A stretch of 64,000 bases of DNA, taken from contig NZ_JHET01000003.1 in assembly GCF_000685355.1 (NCBI RefSeq), positions 248,001 to 312,000 of the forward strand, in the 5' to 3' direction. The notes beneath the pieces were generated by a model. The model made no database searches, had not been told where the DNA came from, and saw only the letters and a program-made list of their open reading frames with translations. Below, piece after piece: positions 26,428-36,279 of this stretch. Source of the DNA: Microbacterium sp. CH12i. GTDB taxonomy: Bacteria > Actinomycetota > Actinomycetes > Actinomycetales > Microbacteriaceae. The first letter of the stretch is position 1. Each line of letters opens with the position of its first letter. Made by a program: the position numbers and the translations under genes.

Positions 26428-27933
26428 CTACGCTCCGGCCGGCGCCGCACCACCCGAGCGACGACGGCGACGGCGACGCTGCGGGGCAGTCTTGCCATCG
26501 TGGTGCTCGCCACCCTTGCCGTCGTGGGTGCCAGCGCCCTCGGCGGCGCGCTCAACTGCGGGCGCTGCATCCGAAGTCGACCGCGTCCGGTGCGCCCTCG
26601 GCGAATGTTGCGCCGACCTTGTCGCCAGAGCCACCACGACGCGCCGGCGCCGTGCTCCGCTTTCGCCTGAGCCCTGTTCTGCTGCGGCGTCAGCGGCACG
26701 CTCCGGACGCGGTGTGCGCTGCGTCTTCACTGCCTGAGTCTTGGGCGCTGTGGTCAGACGGCCCTTCGTCCCGACGGGGATGTTGAGCTCCTCGAACAGG
26801 TGCGGGCTCGAAGAATAGGTTTCGACGGGCTCCGGCTGTCCGAACTCGAGCGCGCGGTTGATGAGCGCCCACTTGTGCAGGTCATCCCAGTCAACGAAAG
26901 TGATCGCAATTCCGGTCTTCCCCGCGCGACCGGTGCGGCCAGCGCGGTGCAGATACGTCTTGTCTTCGTCGGGGATGGTGTGGTTGATGACGTGCGTGAC
27001 GTCGTCCACGTCGATGCCGCGTGCGGCGACATCGGTTGCGACGAGCACATCGCGCTTGCCAGCCTTGAAGGCGGCCATCGAACGCTCACGCTGTTCCTGG
27101 CCCATGTCGCCGTGCACACCGCCGACGTTGAATCCGCGATCGCCGAGCTCATCGACGAGACGCTGTGCGGCACGCTTGGTGCGGGTGAAGATCACGGTCT
27201 TGCCGCGACCCTCAGACTGCAGGATGCGGGCAATGATCTCGTCTTTGTCGAGCGAGTGCGCCCGGTAGACGAGGTGCTTGATGTTCGCCTGCATGAGACC
27301 CTCGTCGGGGTCGGTTGCGCGGATGTGAATCGGGTTCGACATGAACCGGCGCGCGAGGGCGACGATCGGGCCGGGCATGGTCGCCGAGAACAGCTGCGTG
27401 TGGCGGACAGCAGGCACCTTTTGGAAGATCTTCTCGATGTCGGCGAGGAAGCCGAGGTCAAGCATCTTGTCTGCCTCGTCGAGGACGACCTCGATCGCTC
27501 CGGAGAGGTCGAGCAGTCGCTGACCGGCAAGGTCGATGAGGCGACCAGGCGTGCCGACGACGATCTGTGCGCCGGCCTTCAGCTGGTCGATCTGTCCTTC
27601 GTACGCCTTGCCGCCGTAAATGGCGACGACGCTGGTGGAGCGGTTGCTGGTGAGCAGGTCCATGTCCTCGTACACCTGCACCGCGAGTTCACGGGTCGGG
27701 ACGACGATGAGCGCCTTGACACCGGGCTCGGGGTTGAGGCCGAGACGCTGGACGACCGGGATGCCGAAGCCGAAGGTCTTGCCGGTACCGGTCTTTGCCT
27801 GGCCAATGATGTCCTGGCCGGGAAGGCCGAGCGGGATGGTCTGCTCCTGGATGGGGAACGCATCGACGATGCCCTTGCCCGCGAGTGCCTCGACGATGTC
27901 CTGATCGACGTTGAGATCAGAGAAAGTTGTCAC
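26428..27933 (-). CDS. DEAD-box RNA helicase (RhlE/DeaD type)
   Basis: About 501 aa from the GTG at 27933 (MTTFSDLNVDQDIVEAL). All motifs are intact: Q-motif AFPIQEQTIP, motif I AKTGTGKT, PTRELAVQ, LDEADKMLDLGF, FSATMP, VATDVAARGIDV and HRAGRTGRAG. The C-terminal 120 residues are a basic, Arg/Gly/Pro-rich RNA-binding tail. Between about 26,570 and 26,640 an alternative frame reads GGSGDKVGATFAEGAPDAVD, more family-like than the given ALATRSAQHSPRAH, so a compensating pair of indels is possible. This is the Rv3211-like member of the conserved block. The frame is open upstream to 28170 but the conserved N-terminus begins at 27933. Confidence 0.88.
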   Translation of the reverse strand: MTTFSDLNVDQDIVEALAGKGIVDAFPIQEQTIPLGLPGQDIIGQAKTGTGKTFGFGIPVVQRLGLNPEPGVKALIVVPTRELAVQVYEDMDLLTSNRSTSVVAIYGGKAYEGQIDQLKAGAQIVVGTPGRLIDLAGQRLLDLSGAIEVVLDEADKMLDLGFLADIEKIFQKVPAVRHTQLFSATMPGPIVALARRFMSNPIHIRATDPDEGLMQANIKHLVYRAHSLDKDEIIARILQSEGRGKTVIFTRTKRAAQRLVDELGDRGFNVGGVHGDMGQEQRERSMAAFKAGKRDVLVATDVAARGIDVDDVTHVINHTIPDEDKTYLHRAGRTGRAGKTGIAITFVDWDDLHKWALINRALEFGQPEPVETYSSSPHLFEELNIPVGTKGRLTTAPKTQAVKTQRTPRPERAADAAAEQGSGESGARRRRVVVALATRSAQHSPRAHRTRSTSDAAPAVERAAEGAGTHDGKGGEHHDGKTAPQRRRRRRRSGGAAPAGA

Positions 27934-28050
27934 TTTAAGTTGTGCCTGTCCGGCGGCCGTACGAGCGGCCGACCATTGAAACGGATCCACGCCGTCTCTT
28001 GTGCCACAGGCGCGGGGCCCTGCTCCGACGGCAGGACACCACAAGACTAC

Positions 28051-28073
28051 CCGAGGGGCGCAAAACCCCTCGG
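28051..28073. promoter_or_regulatory. Perfect 8-bp hairpin in the divergent promoter region
   Basis: CCGAGGGG and CCCCTCGG flank a CGCAAAA loop in the 181-bp gap between the leftward helicase and the rightward ferritin-like gene. It may be an operator or leader structure for the helicase mRNA; I see no matching second copy. Confidence 0.35.
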
Positions 28074-28102
28074 ATCCGGACAGCGAACATGTCTCGCGCA
28101 GG

Positions 28103-28108
28103 TAGTCT
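28103..28108 (+). promoter_or_regulatory. -10 box of the ferritin-like gene (TAGTCT), leaderless geometry
   Basis: TAGTCT is followed by GAACCC and GTG at 28115. Confidence 0.55.
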
Positions 28109-28114
28109 GAACCC

Positions 28115-28825
28115 GTGGTGAAGTGGTTCTGGCAGCGTGACACGCCCCTACGTGCACTCGCACTCCGCACTCGCGGAGATGCGGGAGATGCGACGCGGGT
28201 GGACTTCGCTGAGCTCGCCCCCGAGCTGAACAGGTTTCTCGGCCAGGCCGCGTACCTGCAGCTCGGTTACTTCGAAACGCTGAGCAGACTGATCAGGGCG
28301 ACTCCCGAGCTGGAAGAGAAAGAGGCGCTCTCGCGTGCCGCCGGTGCTGCGTTGGTCAAACACCGCGCGATCCTCGACATCATCCGCGAGCAGGGGGATG
28401 ACCCCACCCAGTTGATGCTGCCGTTCCGTGAGCACCTCGATGCTTTTCGTCGCAAGACCATCGGAGTGCGCCCGAGAGAGACTCTGCTGGCCGTTTACAT
28501 CACGGCCGGCATGCTGGATGACTTCTACTTGGCCCTGGCGTCCAGCTATGGCGAGACAGGGCGTCGCGTCGCAGAGATTCTTCGAGAAGACGACGACACC
28601 GACGAGATTGTCGCGATTCTGACGCAGACGATCGAGAGCGACAAAGAGTGGCGCTCGCTGCTGTCGATGTGGGCTCGCCGACTCGTCGGTGACACACTGC
28701 TTGTCGCGCGACAGGCGCTGCGGCCCGAGCGTCTCGCCGTGGATGAGCACCGCGTCGAGCCGGTCTACACCGAACTCATGGGTGCGCACGCTCGTCGCAT
28801 GGACGCGATGGGGCTCGCCGCCTGA
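28115..28825 (+). CDS. Ferritin-like fold protein (MiaE-like family)
   Basis: 236-aa all-helical protein. FLGQAAYLQLGYFETLSRLI, ALVKHRAILDIIREQ, LLAVYITAGMLDDFYLALA and IESDKEWRSLLSMW mark the four-helix bundle of the ferritin-like/tRNA-hydroxylase-like family found beside an RhlE helicase in many actinobacteria, including the Rv3210c position. Acidic and histidine residues (FE, KH, DD) could bind two metals, but I cannot confirm a complete di-iron site. It diverges from the helicase gene and converges on the small membrane gene. Confidence 0.75.
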   Translation: MVKWFWQRDTPLRALALRTRGDAGDATRVDFAELAPELNRFLGQAAYLQLGYFETLSRLIRATPELEEKEALSRAAGAALVKHRAILDIIREQGDDPTQLMLPFREHLDAFRRKTIGVRPRETLLAVYITAGMLDDFYLALASSYGETGRRVAEILREDDDTDEIVAILTQTIESDKEWRSLLSMWARRLVGDTLLVARQALRPERLAVDEHRVEPVYTELMGAHARRMDAMGLAA

Positions 28826-28843
28826 TTTTCCTTGCGCAGCTGG

Positions 28844-28942
28844 CGTGAGGAACCAGATTCTTCGTGAGTCACTGCATCCTGCGTGAGGCACCACGCAACG
28901 ATGATGCGTCACGCAAAGAATGATGTCTCGCGCACGCAAGGT
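28844..28942. repeat. Diverged 19-bp repeats in direct and inverted orientation
   Basis: CGTGAG(G/T)(A/C)AC units start at 28844, 28863 and 28882 with a 19-bp period, then related units on the other strand (ATGATG...CACGCAA) start at 28901 and 28920. The array fills the gap between two convergent genes and can fold as an imperfect stem (GCGTGA/TCACGC), so it may serve as the terminator. Confidence 0.65.
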
Positions 28943-28945
28943 GGC

Positions 28946-29233
28946 TCAGATGCCGAGCGCAACCTTCGTCGCGGCATCCGATCGGCGACGCTGTTCGGTG
29001 ACGAGGTAGCCGATTGCGCCAGACAGCACGACGCCGCCGCCGATGCTGACCAGCCACAGCCAGCCGCTGTCTTCGCCGACGCCTGACCACTGCATCGCCG
29101 TGTAGACGACAGCGGCGATCGCCGTGGCGACGGCGGGCACAACGGCGACGCCACGCAGCCTACGATGCGGCAGCAGATAGTGCACGCCAATGCCCAGCGC
29201 GCACGCAGCGATGAGCGCGAGAAGGATGTACAT
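28946..29233 (-). CDS. Small three-helix membrane protein, unknown function
   Basis: 95 aa with hydrophobic segments at about 2-17, 29-47 and 61-77 and a charged C-terminus (TEQRRRSDAATK). No family recognised. It starts 6 bp after the DUF3107 stop, so the two are co-transcribed. Confidence 0.65.
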   Translation of the reverse strand: MYILLALIAACALGIGVHYLLPHRRLRGVAVVPAVATAIAAVVYTAMQWSGVGEDSGWLWLVSIGGGVVLSGAIGYLVTEQRRRSDAATKVALGI

Positions 29234-29239
29234 CGCGGG

Positions 29240-29464
29240 TCAGGCGACGAAGCCGACGCGGCGTGACTCTTCAGTGCCCAGTTCGATGTAGGCGAGGTTC
29301 GCGGTCGGAACGATGTAGGAGTTGCCCTTTACATCGGTGAAGCTCACGTGCGCGGTGCTCTGCTCGAGCGCCGCGGTCACCTGAGAGCGGATCTCGTCCG
29401 CCTTGGCGGGGGTCTCGAAGCTCAGTTCGCGGCCGGTGTTGATGATGCCAATGCGGATTTCCAC
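29240..29464 (-). CDS. DUF3107 protein (Rv3208A/TB9.4-like)
   Basis: 74 aa. VEIRIGIINTGRELSFE, then DEIRSQVTAALEQS and YIVPTANLAYIELGTEESRRVGF are hallmark segments of the actinobacterial DUF3107 family, a small soluble ATP-binding-like protein of unknown role known in M. tuberculosis as TB9.4. The GTG start at 29464 has AAGGAG 5 nt upstream. It sits beside the adn genes as in mycobacteria. Confidence 0.88.
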   Translation of the reverse strand: MEIRIGIINTGRELSFETPAKADEIRSQVTAALEQSTAHVSFTDVKGNSYIVPTANLAYIELGTEESRRVGFVA

Positions 29465-29609
29465 GCGTGCTCCTTGAAGTTCGGGGACAGCGCCAACTCT
29501 ACCCCGGCACGGCATGCTCGGATCGGGCGCGACCCTCGGTTTCGCCCTGGGCGCACAAGCCGTTCCGTTCAACGCTGCCTGCGGGTGCGGCGGTGTCTGG
29601 GCCTCCCGC

Positions 29610-29615
29610 TAGCGT
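29610..29615 (+). promoter_or_regulatory. -10 box of adnA (TAGCGT), leaderless geometry
   Basis: TAGCGT is followed by 7 nt and ATG at 29623, which sets the adnA start; the frame is open further upstream. Confidence 0.55.
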
Positions 29616-29622
29616 GGATGAC

Positions 29623-32600
29623 ATGACAGAGGATGCCGGGCAGAGAGCAGTCGTTGACGCCGCTGTCGATGCCTCGGGCGTCATCATCGGCGCGCCAGGG
29701 ACAGGTAAGACGCAGACGCTGATCGACCGGGTCGTGGCGCTTCTGCGCGCGCACGCTCTCACACCCGAAGAGGTGCTGGTGCTCACGGCGAACCGCCAGG
29801 CCGCAACCGTGTTGCGCGACCGGATCGGAGTGCGCATCGGCCAGGCGACTCCGGGTCCGCTGGCACGGTCGCTGGGCTCGTTCGCATTCCAGATCGTCCG
29901 CGGTGCGATGGTGCGCGCGGGCGACGAGCCTCCGGCACTTCTCACCGGCGCCGATCAGGACCGCATCATCGCAGACCTCCTCACCGGTGACGCCGACGAC
30001 GAAGCAGCAGGCGAAGCATCCCGCTGGCCAGAGTCGCTGAGCGCGAGCGTTCGCGCATCGAAAGGGTTCCGCTCTGAGCTGCGTGCGTTCCTCGCCGAGT
30101 GCACCGAGCTTGGCGTGCTTCCGGAAGAACTTCAGGCCTCCGAGCGCCCCGTGTGGTGCGCGGTAGGAACCTTCATCGACGAATACCGCGCGGTACTCGC
30201 TGGCATGCGCACTGCTTATCGCGACGCGGCCGATTTGGTCAGCGAGGCGGCCGCCATTCTGCGCGAAGCGGATGCCGCGGTCCTCGGCCCACTCGCGCCG
30301 CTTCGCGTGGTCTTGATCGACGATGCCCAGGAAGTCACCCGCGGCGGCATCACGCTGGTGCGCGCGCTGCGCTCGCGTGGCATCGCCGTGTTCGCGTTCG
30401 GAGATCCCGACATCTCATCCGGTGCTTTCCGCGGTGCGAGCCCGCAACTGTTTCATGAACTCTCTGGTGTGCTCGAACACGTCTTCGTTCTCGACACACC
30501 GCACCGCCAGGCGCCGGCACTCACCGCTCTCACCCGCACAGTCACGCAGGCAATCGGCGTAGCCGGGCGCGTCGAGCATCGCCGGGCGCCCGCCCCGCGC
30601 CCCGAGGTGCCAGACCCCGCTGTGCAGGCGTTCCTTGCCCCGTCTCCCTACGAGGAGGTCGATCGAATCGCCGGCACGCTACGTGACTGGCACCTCACCG
30701 ATGGCATCGCCTGGAGCGACATGGCGGTGATCGCGCACGACACCAGACAGGTCACTGCGCTCGAAACAGAGCTCGCAGCCCGTGAGGTGCCGACTCGAGC
30801 GGCTGGTGTCCAGCGTCCGCTGGGCAGTGAGGGAGTCGTCCGCGACATCGTCGGCATCGTCCGCCTCGCGTTGCAGCCGGTGCAAGAGCGCGAGCCGGAG
30901 GCTCTCATCGACGCACTGCGCTCGCCGTTTGGAGGGATGGATGCTGTCGGCCTCCGCCGCCTGCGCGCGCGACTGAGACACGTCGAACTTGCCGACGGTG
31001 GATCGACGCCCGCAACGGAGTTGCTGCGCCAGGCGATGGCCTTCCCCGCGCATTTCACGTTCGTCGACGCCCCTGAGGCCCGCATCGCATCGCGCTTCGC
31101 CACCACGCTCGCCGAGACTGCTGCGGCAGCCGAGCAGGTGAAACCATCCACGAGTTGCTCTGGCGAATCTGGGACACCGCGCGAGCTCTCGACGGCTCGA
31201 AACTGCAGAACTACTGGCGTGCAGCCTCTGAGCAGCCCGGTGGCGGTGAGATCGCCCGCGCACTCGACGCGCTCGTCGCGCTATTCGACGCCGCGAAACG
31301 GTTCGTTGAGCGCACCCCTAATGAGCGCGCGGAGACGTTCGTGCGGGAGATCCTCGACAGCGAAGTACCCGAAGACACGCTCTCGACCCCCGATCGACCC
31401 GGCCTGGTCACACTGCTGACACCGGCGACGGCGCTCGGCACGCAGTTCGATGCGGTCGTCATCGCGGGGGTGCAAGACGGGGTATGGCCGAACGTGCGCC
31501 TGCGCGGTGGTTTGCTTGAGACCTGGCGGCTCTCAGATGCAGTGAGCAGTGCGCGTACAGGAGTGTCTGCGGTTGCGCTGGATAACCTCGATCGCCGCCG
31601 TGCGGCGCTGCACGATGAGCTCAGGCTGTTCGTGCGAGCGTTGTCGCGTGCACGCAAACGCCTTGTCGTGACAGCAGTGGATGACGACGGCACCGGACGG
31701 AGTCCGTTCTTCGCGTTCCTGCCCGATCCGCCACCGGCATCCGAGCATCCGGCGGCCGAGCATCCGCTCACGTTGCGCGGGCTGGTGGCTCGACACCGGC
31801 GCACGCTCACCAGCGCGGTCGATCCCGCCACCCGAGCGGATGCCGCGGGCCAGCTCTCCGTGCTCGCGCGGGAGGGCGTTGCGGGCGCAGATCCCCAGGA
31901 GTGGTACGGCATTGCTGAGCCCTCGACTGCTGCGCCGCTGCATGACCTGGCGGTTGAAGCGGCGCGAGTCTCGCCGTCGAAGATGGAGTCGTTCGAAGAG
32001 TGCGAGCTGAACTGGGCGATTTCTGCCCTCGGCGGTGACACGGTGCTGCCACCGTCCGCCGGGATGGGCACGATCATCCACGAAGCGATGGAGACAGTTC
32101 CCGACGGAGATCTTGAGAAACTCCGAGCCGTCCTCACCGAGCATTGGCCTGAGCTCGATTTTGAGACCGAGTGGATCGGGCGCAAAGAGCTTCGCCGCGC
32201 CGACCTGTACATCGAGCGCCTGCACTCGTACCTCGGCGAGGTGACGGGGGACCGCGGACGCGTACTCGCGAGTGAAGTGGAGTTCCGCTTCTCGGTAGAT
32301 GTTTCCGAAGAAGACGACGATGCTGCGGCGCCGGCTGTGCATGTGGGCGACGAAGTCAGCGGTCCGAACCGGGCGATCGTTCATGGCTTCATCGACAGGG
32401 TCGAGGCATACCCGGTCGGTGCGGGTGAGCATGCTGCCGCTCGCGGTCGCGGCTGGACCGACATGGCTGAAGGGATAGACGGAGAACGTGTCGTGGTCGT
32501 AGATCTGAAGACAGGAAAGAATGAGCCGACGACGGATGCCAGAGTCGAAGAGCACGCGCAGCTCGCCGCCTATCAAGTCGCGGTAGAACAGGGGTTAATC

Positions 32601-32858
32601 GAAGGCGCTGATGCCGGAGCTCTTGCGGGAGCCCGCCTGCTGCTCGTTGCCAACACGCTGTCGGGAAGTGACTATCGCGTTGCGCATCAGCACACGCTGC
32701 AAGGCGAGGCGCGCACACGGTTCCTGAACAGACTCGCCGCCGCAGCCAAGGGGATGTCGGGTGACAGCTTCACCGCACACGTTGAGGCACACTGCGCTGA
32801 TGTGCAGTGGCGCGTGCACCCCTGCCGCATCCACACCGTGCCGGCGGTCAGCGCATGA
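29623..32858 (+). CDS. adnA: AdnA-like helicase-nuclease subunit (one frameshift as given)
   Basis: About 1,078 aa after repair, the AdnA-type partner of the double-strand-break resection motor. An N-terminal UvrD-like motor has Walker A GAPGTGKTQT but a weak Walker B (LIDDAQEV in place of DExQ), consistent with the non-lead motor. The C-terminal RecB-type nuclease has HEAME, EVEFRF, GFIDRV, VVDLKTGK and QLAAYQ, with cysteines in FEECELNW and near the end that fit a 4Fe-4S cluster. The frame breaks at 31141-31144: upstream ends ...AAEQVK and downstream continues TIHELLWRIWDTAR; one more A joins them. Its end overlaps adnB by 4 nt. Confidence 0.85.
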
Positions 32859-35800
32859 CCGCGTGGAACGACCAGGGCCCCGCGCTCTCGGCGCTTGAGG
32901 TAGCGGCAGCGCTCGGACAACCACCGCCCACGGCTGCCCAGCAGCGCGTCATTGAAGCTCCGCCCACGCCTGCCCTCGTTGTGGCCGGTGCGGGCAGCGG
33001 AAAAACCGAGACGATGTCTGGCCGGGTTGTCTGGCTTGTCGCCAACGGCCACGTGCGACGCGACGAGATTCTGGGGCTCACGTTCACGCGCAAGGCCGCC
33101 GGAGAACTCGCCGAGCGGATTGCCGCGCGGCTCGCGGTGATTGACGAGTACGGTCAGCGCGGACTCTTGGCGCATGTGCCGGAGATCGTCGCCTCGGGCG
33201 CCCTACGCCGGGTAGACGACGCCGCGGCAGGACCGCAACGCGCACTGGTGCGCACGCATGTGCTCGATGAACTCTCCACGCGATTCGACACAGGATGGGA
33301 CCCGACCGCCCCGCGCACGGCGGAAGACCTCATGATCCGCCCCCGTGTGTCGACCTACAACGCGTTCGCTGATTCGATCGTGCGCGAGCATGCCGCACGG
33401 ATCGGGCGCGACCCCGATGTGGCCATGCTCAGTCAAGCCGGGTCGTGGATGCTCGCCCGCGAGGTCGTGTTGCGTGCCGACCTGCCTGAGCTGGAAGACA
33501 TCGAGTACGCGGTCGGCACCGTGGTCGACGCGGTACAGCGACTCGCGGGAGACTCACTCGATCACCGGGCGGACCTCTCCCAAGCGGAGCGGATCGTACG
33601 GGAGCAGGCGCGGGCATTCGAGCCTTATCGGAGCAGCAGCGACATCGCGAAGGTCGCCGACAACCTGCTCGCTCTGCCGACGCTCACTGCTCTCGTCCGC
33701 GAGTACATCGCCGAAAAGCAGCGCCGTGGTGTGCTCGACTTCGCCGACCAAGTGAGCGGTGCCTACGACATTGTCGAGTCATCGCCAGAGGTGCGTGCCG
33801 ATCTGCGCGAGCAGCACCGGGTGGTTCTGCTGGACGAATACCAGGACACTTCGGTGATCCAGACCGAGTTCCTCGCCGCAGTCTTCCGAGACTCGGCGGT
33901 GATGGCGGTGGGCGATCCGCATCAGTCGATCTACGGCTGGCGCGGTGCCAGCGCCGACAACCTGTATGCGTTTTCGCGCACGTTCTCTCGGGATGCACCG
34001 GCACAGAGCTACAGCCTGATGACGAGTTGGCGCAACGACAGCGCGATCCTCGGCATCGCCAACCGTGTGCTCGAACCGCTCCGGCGACCGGGCCTTGCGG
34101 TTCCGCCGCTGGAGGCCCGACCAGGCGCAGGTGAAGGTGCAGTCGACATCCGTTATCCGCTCACGGTGCATGAAGAAGCAGCGGAGGTCGCGGAGTGGTT
34201 CGCTGAACGCCGTGCCACGCACGCCGCGACGCATACCGCCGGAGCGACGCCGCACACCGGGGCAATCCTGTTCCGATCCAAGCGGCATATGCAGACCTTC
34301 GCTGAGGCGCTCGCAGCTCGCGGCATCCCGCGCCGCATTCTCGGTCTCGGCGGACTGCTGGCAACGCCCGAAGTCGTTGACGTCGTCTCTGCGCTCCGCG
34401 TGATGCATGATCCGAATGCCGGGTCGGCTCTCATTCGGCTGCTCGTCGGTCCGCGCTTCGGCGTCGGCGTCGCCGATATGGGGGCGCTGTACGATCTGGC
34501 GTCTGAACTGTCGCGGCGCGACAGCGGGCTGCTGCCGCTGCCAGACGAATTGCGCGCACGGATCCGCTCCTCGCGGGGGGCGGACGAGGCGGTTTCCATC
34601 GTCGACGCTGTCGATGTGGTGCGCAGCCTTCGCGACGACTACCGGCTCATCCAGAGCATCACGACCCCGGGCCGCGCACGAATTCGAGCGGCGGGCGAGA
34701 TGCTGGAGCGTCTCAGACGCGCGTCCGCTCAGCCCATTCCTGAGCTCATCCGGCTCATCGAGGTCGAGCTCCGGCTCGACATCGAACTCGCGGCCAATGA
34801 GACCCGCGGGCCCGCGCGAGTCGCCGCGACCCAGCTGCGCGCCTTTGCCGATGAAGTGCGTGCGTTCCTGTCCGCAGATCAACGCGGCACGATCTCGAGC
34901 CTGCTGGCCTGGCTCGAGAAGGCGGAGAGCACCGACGAGCTGATGCCGCGCCCAGAACCGCCAGAGCCGGGCGTAGTGCAACTGCTGACGATCCACGGCT
35001 CCAAGGGCCTCGAATGGGACGCCGTCGCCGTGGTGCGCATGGTTGAGGGTGAGCTGCCGTCCCGGCCGACCGACACGTCGGGCTGGTTCGGGTTCGGAGT
35101 GCTGCCATTTGCGCTCCGCGGTGACAGTGCGGCGCTCCCGACCTTCGTGTGGGATCCGCCCGCCGACGACGAGCCTGACCCGGCCAAGCGGCTCAAGGCT
35201 GGCGTCGCCTCTCTGACGAGCAAAAGCAAGAACGCGCCCGGGGCGCTCACGGTCTTTAAAGACGCGTACCGCGACTACCAGCAGCAAGAAGAGCGTCGGC
35301 TCGCGTACGTCGCCGTCACACGCGCGCGCACCGATCTGCTCTTGAGCGGATCACACTGGGCAGGACAGAAGAGTCCCCGCGAAGCGGGGGCATACCTGCG
35401 CGAGGCGATCGAGGTGCTCGGTCTCGAGCCGCTCGCCCAAGTCGAGGAGGACGAAAACCCGTACGCGGGGGAGGGCAAGACCAGCGTGTGGCCGCTGGAT
35501 CCTCTGGGCGGACGTCGTGCCGCGGTTGAAGATGCTGCCGCCCTTGTGCGAGCGGTTCCAGGCGAACCGCGCCGGCGCCGACCGTCCAACTAGAACGCCT
35601 GCTCGTCGAGCGCGCCGAGCGACAGCGGGGCATCAGGGCAGAGCCGCCGGCGCGAGTGCCTGCCTCGAAGTTCAAGGACTATGTCACCGATTTCGATGGC
35701 ACGGTGCGGGAACTGAGCAGGCCCATGCCCGAACGGCCGTACCGGCAGACCCGACTCGGGACGCTGTTTCATGCGTGGGTGGAACACCGCTCAGGTCTCG

Positions 35801-36279
35801 TCGGTGCAGCGCCGAGTCCGGAAAGTGCGCTGTGGGAATCGGACGATGAACAGCCGGATCCGTGGAGTGCATCCACTGCCGACGAGGCCGACCTGGAACG
35901 CCTGCGCGAGATCTTCGAACACAGCGAGTGGGCGATGCGCCAGCCCATCGCCGTAGAAATAGAAATCGACTTCGTGCTTGGTTCGCACATAGTCATCTGC
36001 AAGCTCGATGCGGTCTACCGACGCGAAGACCGCGGCGACCGGATTGAGATCGTCGATTGGAAGACCGGCAAGGCGCCGCGCAACGCCGCAGAACGGGAAG
36101 AGCGGATGCTGCAGCTCGCGCTGTACCGCCTCGCCTATCACCGCAGGTTCGATGTGCCGCTGGATGACATCGATGTCGCGCTGTACTACGTCGCCGACGA
36201 CCTTGTCATTCGCGGCGACCGGGTCTACTCGGAGGAGGAGCTCGTCCAGCGCTGGAGTGCGGCTCGCGCCGCGCGCTGA
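32855..36279 (+). CDS. adnB: AdnB-like helicase-nuclease subunit (frameshift near the nuclease domain as given)
   Basis: About 1,141 aa after repair, the lead motor of AdnAB. Motor motifs: GAGSGKTETM, TFTRKAAGEL, LLDEYQDTS, GDPHQSIYGWRGA, STNW-like SLMTSWRND, HGSKGLEWD and VAVTRARTDL. The nuclease domain has FHAWVEHR, EIEIDFVLG, CKLDAVY, IVDWKTGK and QLALYRLAY. Between about 35,520 and 35,600 the frame shifts by a net -1 just before a stop at 35591; the other frame resumes QLERLLVERAERQRG and PASKFKDYVTDFDG. Without repair the product lacks its nuclease. The 3' end overlaps the convergent phosphotransferase gene by 55 bp. Confidence 0.85.

Noticed and set aside
26800..28110. Rightward 436-codon open frame opposite the second helicase
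   Set aside because: Mirror of a coding region with strong GC3; no start signal or recognised domain.
33779..35287. Leftward 502-codon open frame opposite adnB
   Set aside because: Antisense shadow of UvrD motifs; composition (Arg, His, Gln rich) is that of a mirror frame.
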